A stretch of 37,945 nt of DNA from DATBIO01 sp036556965 (GTDB lineage Bacteria > Acidobacteriota > Vicinamibacteria > Fen-336), in assembly GCA_036556965.1 (NCBI GenBank), contig DATBIO010000111.1:1-37945 (forward strand), in the 5' to 3' direction. Made by a program: the position numbers and the translations under genes. Positions 23,113 to 31,906 of this stretch are shown in pieces (position 1 is the stretch's first letter; each line of letters opens with the position of its first letter). The notes under the pieces are model-generated. The model was not told the DNA's origin, ran no database searches, and saw only the letters and a program-made list of their open reading frames with translations.

Positions 23113-24846
23113 GTGCTGCGCCGCACGCTCGACCCGCGCGAGGAAGCGCTGCTGCGCGACGAGCGCGCCCTCCTCGCCGAGCTGGGCGCGGTGCTGGCGC
23201 GGCTGGACGTGGAGCCGGCCGACCAGGAGACCTTCGCGCGCTCGGTGCGCCAGCTCGACGAGCTCTTCCTGCTCGTGGTGGTGGGCGAGTTCAACGCCGG
23301 CAAGAGCGCCTTCATCAACGCGCTGCTGGGCCAGGACGTCCAGGCGGAGGGCGTGACCCCCACCACCACCCGGATCGGCCTCCTCCGCCACGGGCCCGCC
23401 CTCGCCCGGCACACGGAAGCGGCGGGGCTGGAGGTGGTGGCCGCGCCCGTGGAGCTCCTGCGCGAGGTGAACATCGTGGACACGCCGGGCACCAACGCCG
23501 TGCTCCGCGAGCACGAGGCGCTGACCCGCGAGTTCGTCCCCCGCTCCGACCTCGTGCTCTTCGTGACCTCGGCCGACCGGCCCTTCACGGAGAGCGAGCG
23601 GGCCTTCCTGGAGTCCATCCGCGAGTGGGGCAAGAAGGTGGTGGTGGTCCTGAACAAGCGCGACATCCTGCGCACGGCGGAGGACCTCGACCACGTGCTG
23701 CGGTTCATCGCGGAGAACGCGCGGACGCTGCTCGGCTTCGGCCCCGAGGTCTTCCCCGTCTCCGCGCGCGCGGCCCAGGCGGCCAAGGCGGGCGGCGACG
23801 CGGCGGCGCTGGAGAGCAGCGGCTTCGCCGCCCTGGAGCGCTACGTCGCCACCACCCTCGACGAGAAGGAGCGGCTGCGCCTGAAGCTGCTCAACCCGCT
23901 GGGCGTGGCCGACCGCCTGCTGGCCCGCCACCTCGGGCGGGCGGAGGAGCGCCTGGAGCTGCTGCGGGAGGACTTCGCCACCATCGAGGCCATCGAGCGG
24001 CAGCTCGCCCTCTACAAGGAGGACCTCGGCCGCGACTTCCGCTTCCGCCTGGCCGACGTGGAGAAGGTGCTCCTGGAGTTCGAGCGGCGGGGCATGGAGT
24101 TCTTCGACTCCACCCTCCGCATCGGGCGCGTGTTCGACCTCGTCAACCAGGCCAAGCTCAAGCGGGCCTTCGAGAAGGAGGTGCTGGCGGACCTCCCGCG
24201 CGCGGTGGAGAAGCGCGTGGACGAGGTCATCGAGTGGATGGTGAAGAGCGACCTGCGCCAGTGGCAGGGCATCGCCGAGCACCTGGAGCGGCGGCGCGCG
24301 CAGCACCACGACCGCATCGTGGGCGCCCTGGCCGGCGCCTTCGAGCAGGACCGCGAGCGGCTGCTCGAGTCGGCGCGGCGCGAGGCGCAGCGGGCCCTGG
24401 AGAGCTACGACCAGGAGCGCGAGGCCAGCCGGCTGGCCGAGGGGGTCCAGGCGGCGGTGGCGGGCACGGCCGCCCTGCAGGTGGGCGCGCTGGGCCTCGG
24501 CACCATCGTCACCGTCCTGGCCGGGACCACCATGGCCGACGTGACGGGAATCCTGGCCGCGGGCGCGCTCTCCGCCCTGGGCCTGCTCGTGCTCCCCGCC
24601 AAGCGCACGGCGGCCAAGAACGAGCTGCGGGGCAAGGTGGAGACCATGCGGGCGCGCCTCATGGAGGCGCTGACCACGCAGTTCGCGTTCGAGCTCGACA
24701 AGAGCCTGCGGCGCATCGAGGAGGCGATGTCTCCCTACACCCGCTTCGTGCGCGCGGAGCGCGAGAAGCTGACCGCCGTGCGCACCGACCTGAAGCGGAT
24801 CGCGGACGGGCTGGCCCGCCTCCGCGACGCGGCCAAAGCCCTCTAG
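23113..24846 (+). CDS. Bacterial dynamin-like GTPase
   Basis: A 577-residue protein. GTPase motifs: G1 GEFNAGKSAFINALLG (Lys 64), G2 Thr in GVTPTTTRIGLL, G3 NIVDTPGTNAV, and G4 VVVLNKRDIL. Long helical segments follow (KLLNPLGVADRLLARHLGRA, RRGMEFFDSTLRIGRVFDL), as in the dynamin stalk. A hydrophobic hairpin at about 450-500 (AAVAGTAALQVGALGLGTIV, GILAAGALSALGLLVLP) would be the membrane paddle, and the C-terminal helix returns to the neck. Such proteins remodel or protect the cell membrane. Only one copy is seen, whereas some bacteria have tandem pairs. It follows ppc by 40 bases but has its own -10 element. Confidence 0.88.
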   Translation: MLRRTLDPREEALLRDERALLAELGAVLARLDVEPADQETFARSVRQLDELFLLVVVGEFNAGKSAFINALLGQDVQAEGVTPTTTRIGLLRHGPALARHTEAAGLEVVAAPVELLREVNIVDTPGTNAVLREHEALTREFVPRSDLVLFVTSADRPFTESERAFLESIREWGKKVVVVLNKRDILRTAEDLDHVLRFIAENARTLLGFGPEVFPVSARAAQAAKAGGDAAALESSGFAALERYVATTLDEKERLRLKLLNPLGVADRLLARHLGRAEERLELLREDFATIEAIERQLALYKEDLGRDFRFRLADVEKVLLEFERRGMEFFDSTLRIGRVFDLVNQAKLKRAFEKEVLADLPRAVEKRVDEVIEWMVKSDLRQWQGIAEHLERRRAQHHDRIVGALAGAFEQDRERLLESARREAQRALESYDQEREASRLAEGVQAAVAGTAALQVGALGLGTIVTVLAGTTMADVTGILAAGALSALGLLVLPAKRTAAKNELRGKVETMRARLMEALTTQFAFELDKSLRRIEEAMSPYTRFVRAEREKLTAVRTDLKRIADGLARLRDAAKAL

Positions 24847-24850
24847 ACGG

Positions 24851-25369
24851 TCAGGGCCAGGCTTCGCCGGTCCGGCTCCGGGCGTAGCGCTCGCGGGAGG
24901 CCGGCCGCGTCTCGAAGTACGCGGGCTCGCGCCGCTCCGCCTCGGCGTAGGCGGCGACCGCCTCCGGATGCCGTCCCAGCACGGCCAGGGCGTCCCCCAG
25001 CCCCCCGTGCGCGGCGGCCACGGCGGGGTCCAGGGCGATCGCCTCCTGGAAGACGGCGGCCGCTTCCGAGGGCCGGTCGAGACCGAAGAGGAGCGCGCCG
25101 CCGAGCAGCACCCGCGGCTCCGCGTCGTCGGGCCGCAGGCGGCCCCAGGCGCGGTACGACTCCACCGCCTCCTCCCAGCGCTCCAGCGCCCCCAGCTCGG
25201 CGGCGAGCAGGCGGTGCAGCGTGGCCGCGGAGGCCGGCGACGGGCTGCGGGCCAGCGCCTCGCGGCAGGCGAGCACCGCCGCCTCCCTGGACGATTCGAG
25301 GCAGGCGCGCGCGGCCGCGCGCGGGGTGGCGGGGGGCGCGGCCCAGAGCACGGCGAGGAGCAGGATCAA
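24851..25369 (-). CDS. Small exported TPR protein
   Basis: A 172-residue protein. The start is TTG at 25369, overlapping the TGA of the upstream dehydrogenase gene (TTGA), with AAGGAAG four bases before it. The frame is open much further but that is the antisense-like shadow of the dehydrogenase. The N-terminus ILLLAVLWAAPPATPRA is a signal peptide. Three TPR-type repeats follow: RWEEAVESYRAWGRLRPDDA, SEAAAVFQEAIALDPAVAAA and HPEAVAAYAEAERREPAYFE. Translational coupling to the dehydrogenase is clear, a functional link is not. It ends four bases from the convergent dynamin-like gene. Confidence 0.7.
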   Translation of the reverse strand: MILLLAVLWAAPPATPRAAARACLESSREAAVLACREALARSPSPASAATLHRLLAAELGALERWEEAVESYRAWGRLRPDDAEPRVLLGGALLFGLDRPSEAAAVFQEAIALDPAVAAAHGGLGDALAVLGRHPEAVAAYAEAERREPAYFETRPASRERYARSRTGEAWP

Positions 25370-26469
25370 AACGCTTCCTTGTTCACGACGTACGGCATCT
25401 TCTTCGGGTCGCCGCCGTAGGCGCCCTCCAGCACGTCGATCACCGCCTGCACGGTGCGCCCGGCCATGCCCACGTCCGGGTCGGGCGACAGGCGCGTGGC
25501 CCGCGCCGCGGAGGCGAAGTGGTGGAAGAGCCGCAGCTTCAGCTTCAGGGCCTCGTCGCGCAGCGGGCTGTCCGCGGGCAGCGGCTCCTTCTCGAAGACG
25601 TCGAGGGCGGCGCCCGCGATCCACCCCTCGCGCAGGGCCCTGGCCAGGGCGTTCTCGTCCACCACCGGCCCCCGCGACGTGTTCACGAGGTAGGCGGTGG
25701 GCTTCATGAGGCGCAGGCGCGCCTCGTCCATGAGGTGGAAGGTCGGCCACTCCGACTCGCCCGGGCGCGTCAGGTTCACGTGCAGGGAGACGAAGTCGGC
25801 CTGGCGCAGCGCCTCCTCGAAGGGCACGTAGGCAATGCGCTGGGCGCGCGCGACCAGGCCCTCGCGGTGGCGCAGCTCCAGCACGCGCCGCACGGACTCC
25901 ACCCACCTGTCGTCCTGGTAGGCGGGGTCGTAGCAGAGGACGTCCATGTCGAAGCCGATCGCCTTCTTGACGAGGCTCTTGCCGATGCGGCCGGTGCCGA
26001 CCACGGCCACCGTCCGCCCCGTGACCTCGTCCCCCAGCCACGGGTGGTAGGGGTGCCAGGTGGACCAGGTCTGCTCGCGCACCATCTGCTCGGAGGGCCA
26101 GGTCTTGCGCGCCGCGCAGCCCATGATCAGGAAGGCGAACTCCGCGGTGGCGTCGGTGAGCACGTCCGCGGTGTTGCTGAAGGGGATGCGGTGCCGGTTG
26201 GCGGCGGCGCGGTCGATGTTGTCGAAGCCCACCGCCATCTGGGCCACGACCTTGAGCCCCGCCGGCTTGCCCGCCGCGAACACCTCCTCGTCGATGCGGT
26301 CGCGCAGGGTGGTGACGAGGGCGTCGATCCCGCCCTTCACCTTCTCCAGCACCAGGCTCGGGGGCGGCGGCTCCACCTGGTCGTAGACCTCGAGCCGCCA
26401 GCCCTTGTCGCGCAGGCGCTGCAGCGCTTCCTGGCCGATGTCGCAGGTGGCGTAGATGCGGTAGGTCAT
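25366..26469 (-). CDS. D-isomer-specific 2-hydroxyacid dehydrogenase
   Basis: A 367-residue NAD(P)-dependent oxidoreductase of the glyoxylate/hydroxypyruvate reductase and D-lactate dehydrogenase superfamily. Seen: the catalytic-domain strand LKVVAQMAVGFDNIDRAAA, the Rossmann motif VAVVGTGRIGKSLVKKA, then DFVSLHVNLT, NTSRGPVVDENALARAL with the catalytic Arg, LDVFEKEPLP with the Glu, and LFHHFASAARATR where the general-acid His should be. There is an unusual insert of about 30 residues (DDRWVESVRRVLELRHREGL) after the nucleotide-binding strand, which may reshape the cofactor site. ATG at 26469 follows a TATACT by nine bases. Confidence 0.88.
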   Translation of the reverse strand: MTYRIYATCDIGQEALQRLRDKGWRLEVYDQVEPPPPSLVLEKVKGGIDALVTTLRDRIDEEVFAAGKPAGLKVVAQMAVGFDNIDRAAANRHRIPFSNTADVLTDATAEFAFLIMGCAARKTWPSEQMVREQTWSTWHPYHPWLGDEVTGRTVAVVGTGRIGKSLVKKAIGFDMDVLCYDPAYQDDRWVESVRRVLELRHREGLVARAQRIAYVPFEEALRQADFVSLHVNLTRPGESEWPTFHLMDEARLRLMKPTAYLVNTSRGPVVDENALARALREGWIAGAALDVFEKEPLPADSPLRDEALKLKLRLFHHFASAARATRLSPDPDVGMAGRTVQAVIDVLEGAYGGDPKKMPYVVNKEAF

Positions 26470-26478
26470 GGAGCCCGG

Positions 26479-26484
26479 AGTATA
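26479..26484 (-). promoter_or_regulatory. -10 element of the hydroxyacid dehydrogenase gene
   Basis: TATACT on the minus strand, nine bases before ATG 26469, with no Shine-Dalgarno between; probably a near-leaderless transcript. It lies between the patatin gene stop and the dehydrogenase start. No clear -35. Confidence 0.45.
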
Positions 26485-26494
26485 GCGTCGGAGC

Positions 26495-28678
26495 TCAGCG
26501 CCGCCCGTCGGGGTAGCCGATGCCGCCGTAGACCGTCCAGTGCGACCCGCTGCGCCCGAGGCCGATCGACATGGGGCCGATGGGCGTCGGGTGCGCCAGC
26601 GTCGCGCCCACCCCGCCCCGGAGGTCGGAGAGGGAGACGTCGCCGCGGAGGCTCCAGACGTTGCCGCCGCCCGCCGCCACCGCGAAGCGGAGGTCCCCCG
26701 CCACCCGCAGCACGACGGCCAGCGATCCCGCCAGGGCCTGGCGCTCCCACAGCTCGCCGCGGTGCAGGCCGGGCACGAGGTCGGGACCGCCCAGGCGGAA
26801 CCACTCGTAGACGGGCGCCTCGTCGCCGCTGAGGCCGCCCAGGAGGCGCGCCTCCAGCACGGCCCGCTCGTGCACGGCGACGGCGGCGCGGACCCGCGCC
26901 TCCGCCTGCCCGTACGAGTGCGTGGCGCCCAGGCCGGTCAGGCTCTGCGCCGCGGTGACGTCCACGGCCACCCCGCGCGTGGGGAACGAGAGATCGTCGA
27001 GGAAGTCGGCGGTCAGGCGGCCCTTCAGCAGCCGCACCTCGTCCGCGGACGCGAAGAGCTCGGGGGCGGCGCGGGGGAGGACCTCCACCGTGCCGTAGGC
27101 CATGCTGCCGCGCAGCAGCACGGAGTGGCCGGCGGCGTGCTGCAGCCCGCCCTCCACCTCCCGGCGGTCGAACTCGGCCCGGGTCACCAGCTCGTGGTCG
27201 CGGAAGAAGCGCGGCCGCTCCTCCGCCAGCGCCGCCTGCATGAAGGCGCCCAGCCGCCAACCGAAGAGGCGGTCGGCGGAGAGGCTCACGTGGAGGCCGA
27301 GGTCGCTGTCGCTGGCCTCGCCCAGGAGGCGGAAGTCCTCGCCCCCGCCGAACACGTTGCGGTGGCGGAGGGCGAGGCGGCCGATGGCCTTGTCCGCCTC
27401 GTTGAACCCGCCGCCGGGCTCCAGGGCCAGGTGCGGCCTCTCGCGCACGTTCACCGTGGCCACGACGCCCTCCGGGGCGCGATCGACCTCAAGCCAGGAG
27501 GACTCGAACAGGCGCGTGGCGTGGACGGCGTCCATCCCGCGCAGCGCCTGGTCCAGGTCGAAGGGCCGGCCCGCCTGCAGCCCGACCACGCGCCGCAGGA
27601 AGAGCTCCCGCACCGCCTGCTGCCCCTCCACGCGCACCGCGGCCAGGGTGGGGGCGGGCCGCGGAGCGACGGCCTCGCGCGGCGCGGCGGCGGACCCAGC
27701 CGTGCGCGCCCCGAGCAGGGCCTGGATCTCGGGCAGCCGGCGCATGGCTTCCTCGCGCCCGGCCGCGATCAGGCGGTCGACGGCATCGTAGTCCCCGGCC
27801 TCGAAGGTCTCCACGGGAGGGCGGATGGTGACGTCGGCGGCGGCCGCGAACTGCTCGTTGCGGCGGCGGCGCAGCATGTCCGCCACCTGGCCGGCCACGC
27901 CCAGCGCCGTGGCGTACTTCTCGGGGGGCAGGGGCGGCTCGGTGGTGTCCACCGCCACGACGACCTCGGCCCCCATGGCGCGCGCCACGTCCACGGGCAG
28001 GTTGTCCACGAGGCCGCCGTCCACCAGGAGCTGGTCTCCCCAGGGCACGGGCAGCCATTGCACGGGGAAGGCCATGCTGGCGCGCACCGCGCGCGGGAGG
28101 CTCCCGCCGGACAGCACCACGCGCTCGCCCGTGTGCAGGTCCATGGCCACCACCCGGAACGGCCTCGGCAGCCGGTCGAAGTCGCCGTCGGCGGCCAGGT
28201 CGGGGGCGGCGAAGTAGCGGCTCAGGAAGCGGTTCAGCCGGTGGTCGGACTCCGTGGCCTGGGGCAGCTTGATGGCTCCGCCCGAGAGCGGGAGCCGCAC
28301 CGCCGCGCGCACCTCGTCCACGCGCTCCGAGATGGGCACCAGCGTCCGCTGGGGCCGGCCGCTGAAGAGGGCGCGCCACTCGATGGAGCGGGCCACGGCG
28401 TCGATCTCCGCGGGCGGATAGCCGCTCGCGTAGAGCGCGCCGATGACCGCGCCCATGCTGGTGCCGGCCACGAGGTCCACGGGGATGCCGGCCTCGCTCA
28501 GCGCGGTGAGCACGCCGATCTGGGCCAGGCCGCGCGCGGAGCCCCCGCTGAGGGCCAGCCCGACGCGCGGGTGCCGGGGCGCCTCGGCCTCCTCGTCCTG
28601 GGCGAAGGCGGGCGCGCGAAGGGCCAGGGCCACGGCGAGGACGGAGGTGGCGAGGAGCGGAAGCGCGCGTTGCTTCAT
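26495..28678 (-). CDS. Patatin-like phospholipase with POTRA and outer-membrane beta-barrel
   Basis: A 727-residue type V-d (PlpD-like) secreted lipase. Signal peptide MKQRALPLLATSVLAVALAL to AFAQ. Patatin domain (about 37-320): GLALSGGSARGLAQIGVL oxyanion loop, GTSMGAVIGALYASG with nucleophile Ser 74, and VDGGLVDNLPVDVARAMGAE with the catalytic Asp. One POTRA domain (about 335-410; VRVEGQQAVRELFLRRVVGL, FESSWLEVDRAPEGVVATV) and a C-terminal BamA/TpsB-type barrel (about 415-727) with PTRGVAVDVTAAQS and a final strand HWTVYGGIGYPDGRR. An in-frame TTG at 28708, close to TATACT (28719-28724), could be the start instead, adding ten residues. Likely acts on phospholipids at the cell surface. Confidence 0.9.
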   Translation of the reverse strand: MKQRALPLLATSVLAVALALRAPAFAQDEEAEAPRHPRVGLALSGGSARGLAQIGVLTALSEAGIPVDLVAGTSMGAVIGALYASGYPPAEIDAVARSIEWRALFSGRPQRTLVPISERVDEVRAAVRLPLSGGAIKLPQATESDHRLNRFLSRYFAAPDLAADGDFDRLPRPFRVVAMDLHTGERVVLSGGSLPRAVRASMAFPVQWLPVPWGDQLLVDGGLVDNLPVDVARAMGAEVVVAVDTTEPPLPPEKYATALGVAGQVADMLRRRRNEQFAAAADVTIRPPVETFEAGDYDAVDRLIAAGREEAMRRLPEIQALLGARTAGSAAAPREAVAPRPAPTLAAVRVEGQQAVRELFLRRVVGLQAGRPFDLDQALRGMDAVHATRLFESSWLEVDRAPEGVVATVNVRERPHLALEPGGGFNEADKAIGRLALRHRNVFGGGEDFRLLGEASDSDLGLHVSLSADRLFGWRLGAFMQAALAEERPRFFRDHELVTRAEFDRREVEGGLQHAAGHSVLLRGSMAYGTVEVLPRAAPELFASADEVRLLKGRLTADFLDDLSFPTRGVAVDVTAAQSLTGLGATHSYGQAEARVRAAVAVHERAVLEARLLGGLSGDEAPVYEWFRLGGPDLVPGLHRGELWERQALAGSLAVVLRVAGDLRFAVAAGGGNVWSLRGDVSLSDLRGGVGATLAHPTPIGPMSIGLGRSGSHWTVYGGIGYPDGRR

Positions 28679-28760
28679 GTGGCGGCGGACCGCGAGGCAG
28701 GGCAGCAACGAGGCACCCAGTATAGATGGCGCGGCCCCGCCGCCGGTCGAGGAGGAGCGG

Positions 28761-29921
28761 CTATCGCGCGATCAGCCCGCGGATCCTCCGCAGCGCCTCG
28801 AGCAGGTTCTCCATGCTGTTGGCGTAGCTGAAGCGCAGGTGGCCCTCGCCGAACTCGCCGAAGGCGGTGCCGCTGAGGCAGGCCACCCCCGCCTCGTCCA
28901 GCAGCTTGTCGGCCAGGGCCTTCGACGAGTAGCCCGTGCGCGTGATGTTGGGGAAGACGTAGAAGGCCCCCTTGGGCCGCACACAGGTGAAGCCGGGGAT
29001 CTCGCGCAGCTCGTCCACCATCACGTCGCGCCGCCGGTGGAACTCGGCGTTCATGGCCTCCACCGACGACTGGTCGCCGCGGATGGCCTTCACCGCCGCC
29101 ATCTGGCTGAAGGTGGCGGTGCAGGAGGTGGCGTTGGTCTGCAGCTTGGCCACGACCTGGGCCATGGGGGCGGGCATGATCCCGTAGCCCAGCCGCCAGC
29201 CCGTCATGGCGTAGGTCTTGGAGAAGCCGTCGAGGACGATGGCCAGCGGCTCCATGCCCGGCATGGCGGCGATGGAGGTGTGCTCGCCGTCGTAGAGGAT
29301 GCGGGCGTAGATCTCGTCGGACAGCACGGGCACGTTGTGCTTGGCCGCGGCGTGGGCGATGGCGCGCAGCCCGCTCTCCGGGATGGTGCCCCCCGTCGGG
29401 TTGTGCGGGTAGTTCAGGATGATGAGCCGCGTCTTGGGCCCCACGCGGCTCACCAGCTGGTCCACGTCCAGCTCGAAGCCCTTCTCCTCGAGCAGGCGCA
29501 CGGGTACGGGCACGCCGCCGATGTAGCGGATCATCGACTCGTAGATGGGGAACCCGGGGTTCGGGTAGAGCACCTCGTCCCCCTCGTCCACCAGGGCGAG
29601 GATCACGAAGAACATGACGGGCTTGCCCCCGGGGGTGACCACCACCATCTCCGGCGTGGCCCGCGCCCCCCGCCGCCGCGTGGAGTCCTCGGCGATGGCC
29701 TCGCGCAGCTCGGGCAGGCCCGCGGAAGGGCCGTAGTGCGTGGCCCCCCCGTGCAGGGCCTCCACCGCCGCCTCCGTGATGTGGCGCGGGGTGTCGAAAT
29801 CGGGCTCGCCGATCTCGAGGTGCACCACGTCGCGCCCCTGCGCCTCCAGCGCGCGCGCGCGCACCAGGACCTCGAACGCGGTCTCCGTGCCCAGCCGCGC
29901 CATCCGCTGCGACAACCTCAT
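28761..29921 (-). CDS. Class I PLP-dependent aminotransferase (aspartate aminotransferase-like)
   Basis: A 386-residue enzyme of fold type I. Key segments: VVHLEIGEPDFDTPRHI, THYGPSAGLPELREAIAE, the PLP-ring region PNPGFPIYESM, NYPHNPTGG with the conserved Asn, SDEIYARILYDG with the Asp and Tyr that contact the cofactor, and DGFSKTYAMTGWRLGYGI with the Schiff-base Lys 235; LRFSYANSMENLLEALRRI holds the substrate-carboxylate Arg. Aspartate, alanine or prephenate aminotransferase activity are all possible and cannot be separated here. The ATG at 29921 has GAGGAGG about eight bases upstream. It lies 29 bases downstream of a TPR gene on the same strand. Confidence 0.9.
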   Translation of the reverse strand: MRLSQRMARLGTETAFEVLVRARALEAQGRDVVHLEIGEPDFDTPRHITEAAVEALHGGATHYGPSAGLPELREAIAEDSTRRRGARATPEMVVVTPGGKPVMFFVILALVDEGDEVLYPNPGFPIYESMIRYIGGVPVPVRLLEEKGFELDVDQLVSRVGPKTRLIILNYPHNPTGGTIPESGLRAIAHAAAKHNVPVLSDEIYARILYDGEHTSIAAMPGMEPLAIVLDGFSKTYAMTGWRLGYGIMPAPMAQVVAKLQTNATSCTATFSQMAAVKAIRGDQSSVEAMNAEFHRRRDVMVDELREIPGFTCVRPKGAFYVFPNITRTGYSSKALADKLLDEAGVACLSGTAFGEFGEGHLRFSYANSMENLLEALRRIRGLIAR

Positions 29922-29950
29922 GCCACGCCTCCTCGATGCCCGGCGGCCGC

Positions 29951-31216
29951 CTAGAGGGAGGAAAGCTTCTTGCGCGCCTCGTTGTAGGCGAGCGCGCGGT
30001 CCAGCCCGAACTGGGTCGACTCCACCACGGCCTGGTAGGACTTGCGTGCGCTGAGCGTGTCGCCGGCCTTCTCGTAGGCGCGGGCCAGCAGGAGCTGGAT
30101 GAAGGGGTCGTCCTGGTCCGCCTGCTTCAGGTGCTCCACCGCGGCCTTGGCGTCCCCCGCCTCCAGCTTCATGTAGCCGGCGAGGTAGTGCCAGGCGGGC
30201 ACGAACTCCTTTCCGTCCTCGCCGCCCTCGTCGATCATCTTCTTGACCGCCTCCGCTTCCTTCCACGCCTCGTCGGCCTTTCCCATGCGGGCCAGGGTGC
30301 GGCCGATGCCGTGGTGGAGCCGGCCCAGCCAGATCGCCTTCTGCCTCTCGTCGAGGCCGCTCCCGGGCACGGACTCGTAGCCCTTCCTGTAGGCGGCCAG
30401 GGCGGCGTCGTAGCGGCCGTTCTCGAGGTTGATGCGCGCCATGGCGTTCCAGATGAAGACCTCGGGCTGCTGGGCCGCCTGCGGCGACTTCTGGTACTCG
30501 GCCAGGAAGGCCTGCATGGCGCCCAGGGCCGCATCCACTTCGCCCTCGTAGAGATACGTCATGGTGAGGCCGAAGAACACCTGCCCGGGCACGGTGCCGG
30601 AGGCGCGCCGGGCCAGGGCGGCGCGGTACAGCTCGCGCGCCGCCGCGTAGTTGCCGGCCAGGCCCTCCAGGTTCGCCATCAGGGCGTGGACGCGCGCGGT
30701 GCCGGCGTCCAGGGCCATGGCCCTCTGGAAGGCGGCGCGCGCCGCGGCCGCCTTCCCCTGCGCCAGGTTGATCTGGCCGAGCATCATCTGGACCATGCGC
30801 TCGTCCGGGTACTCGCGGGCCAGCGCCTCGAAGATGACCAGGGCCTCCGCGGCCTTCTGGGCGCGGTTGAGGAGCGCGGCCTCGATGTAGCGCCTCTCCC
30901 CCGCGGAGGCGCCCCTGGCCAGCTCCGTGGCCTTGTCGAAGTGCGGCTTGGACTGGGCCCCGGGCCCGGTCACGCCCACCAGGTAGTGGCCGAAGGCGAA
31001 CTGCGGGTCGGCCTCCACCGCCTTGCGGGCCGCCGCCTGGAGGTCGGGGCCGAACTGCATGTTCTCGATGCGGCGGACCACCTCGACGGCGGCCGCGCGC
31101 GCCTCCGGGGAGGCGGTGGTGAGGGCGATGGTCCGCGCCGCTTCCGCGGCGGCGGCGGAGGCGGACACGGCGAGGCAGGCGGCCAGGGCGAGGCCGGCAC
31201 GGGTCAGGGCAGGCAT
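29951..31216 (-). CDS. Exported TPR-repeat protein
   Basis: A 421-residue protein with signal peptide MPALTRAGLALAACLAVSA and AAAAEA cut region. The body is TPR units of about 34 residues: QAAARKAVEADPQFAFGHYL, GKAAAARAAFQRAMALDAG, NYAAARELYRAALARRASG, GRYDAALAAYRKGYESVPG and GDAKAAVEHLKQADQDDPF. This looks like a periplasmic or lipid-free scaffold. The start ATG at 31216 has AAGGAG upstream with a long 11-base spacing; TATGAT at 31263-31268 is a possible -10. The aminotransferase gene follows. Role unknown. Confidence 0.78.
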   Translation of the reverse strand: MPALTRAGLALAACLAVSASAAAAEAARTIALTTASPEARAAAVEVVRRIENMQFGPDLQAAARKAVEADPQFAFGHYLVGVTGPGAQSKPHFDKATELARGASAGERRYIEAALLNRAQKAAEALVIFEALAREYPDERMVQMMLGQINLAQGKAAAARAAFQRAMALDAGTARVHALMANLEGLAGNYAAARELYRAALARRASGTVPGQVFFGLTMTYLYEGEVDAALGAMQAFLAEYQKSPQAAQQPEVFIWNAMARINLENGRYDAALAAYRKGYESVPGSGLDERQKAIWLGRLHHGIGRTLARMGKADEAWKEAEAVKKMIDEGGEDGKEFVPAWHYLAGYMKLEAGDAKAAVEHLKQADQDDPFIQLLLARAYEKAGDTLSARKSYQAVVESTQFGLDRALAYNEARKKLSSL

Positions 31217-31330
31217 GGGCAATCGGCTCCTTGTCGGCTGGGCACGTCTTCTTGAAACCGCGATCATACCGCGACCGGCGGGGCCATCCCCCGCGGCCCA
31301 GCGCCCCGCGGGGGCAAAGCGCCTGGATAT

Positions 31331-31906
31331 ATGATGCGCGCGCCCTTCGCCATAACCTCTCCCGTGCACGGGCTCCTCTTCACGCAGCTGCGCAAGTTCG
31401 TGGTGGCCCGCCAGGGAGCGGAGGCCTGGCCGGCCCTGCTGCAGCGGGCGGGGCTGGCGGGGCGCATCTTCCTCCCCGTGCGGCCCTACCCCGACTCCGA
31501 GATGAGCGGGCTGCTCGTGCAGGCGGCCTCGGGCATGGGGCTGCGGCTCTCGGACCTGCTCGAGGCGCTGGGCGACCACATGGCGCCGGAGCTGATCGAG
31601 CTCTCCCGCACCCTCCTCCGCCCGGAGTGGCGCACGCTGGAGGTGATCGAGGAGGCCGAGCGCACCATCCACCGCATCGTGCAGATCACCGACCCCAAGG
31701 CCGCGCGCGTGCACCTGCGCGCGGAGCGGCGGGGTCCCGACGAGCTGGTCCTGCGCTACTCCTCGCCGCGGCGGCTGTGCGCCCTGGCCCGCGGCATCAT
31801 GGCGGGACTGGCCCGCCACTTCGGCGAGCGCGTCGCCCTCACGGAGACGAGCTGCATGCAGCACGGCGGACCGGAGTGCGTCTTCAGCGTCAGGCGCGGA
31901 GGCTGA
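31331..31906 (+). CDS. H-NOX-like heme NO-binding (HNOB) sensor, stand-alone
   Basis: A 191-residue single-domain protein of the heme NO/O2-binding group. Seen: HGLLFTQLRKFVVARQGAEAWPALLQRAGL, the typical first helices; GLLVQAASGMGLRLSDLLEALGDHM; a histidine in AERTIHRIVQI (His 114) at the position of the proximal heme ligand; and LRYSSPRRLC, matching the YxSxR motif that holds the heme propionates. The C-terminal ETSCMQHGGPECVFSVR is the conserved Cys/His strand pair. Free-standing HNOB proteins sense NO or redox state and act on kinases or cyclases. It is convergent with hemG, overlapping its end by 17 bases. Start ATG 31331 or 31334. Confidence 0.82.
   Translation: MMRAPFAITSPVHGLLFTQLRKFVVARQGAEAWPALLQRAGLAGRIFLPVRPYPDSEMSGLLVQAASGMGLRLSDLLEALGDHMAPELIELSRTLLRPEWRTLEVIEEAERTIHRIVQITDPKAARVHLRAERRGPDELVLRYSSPRRLCALARGIMAGLARHFGERVALTETSCMQHGGPECVFSVRRGG

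Noticed and set aside
24851..26041. Extended 396-codon version of the small TPR protein
   Set aside because: The upstream two thirds are a shadow of the dehydrogenase; TTG 25369 with a ribosome site and signal peptide is the better start.
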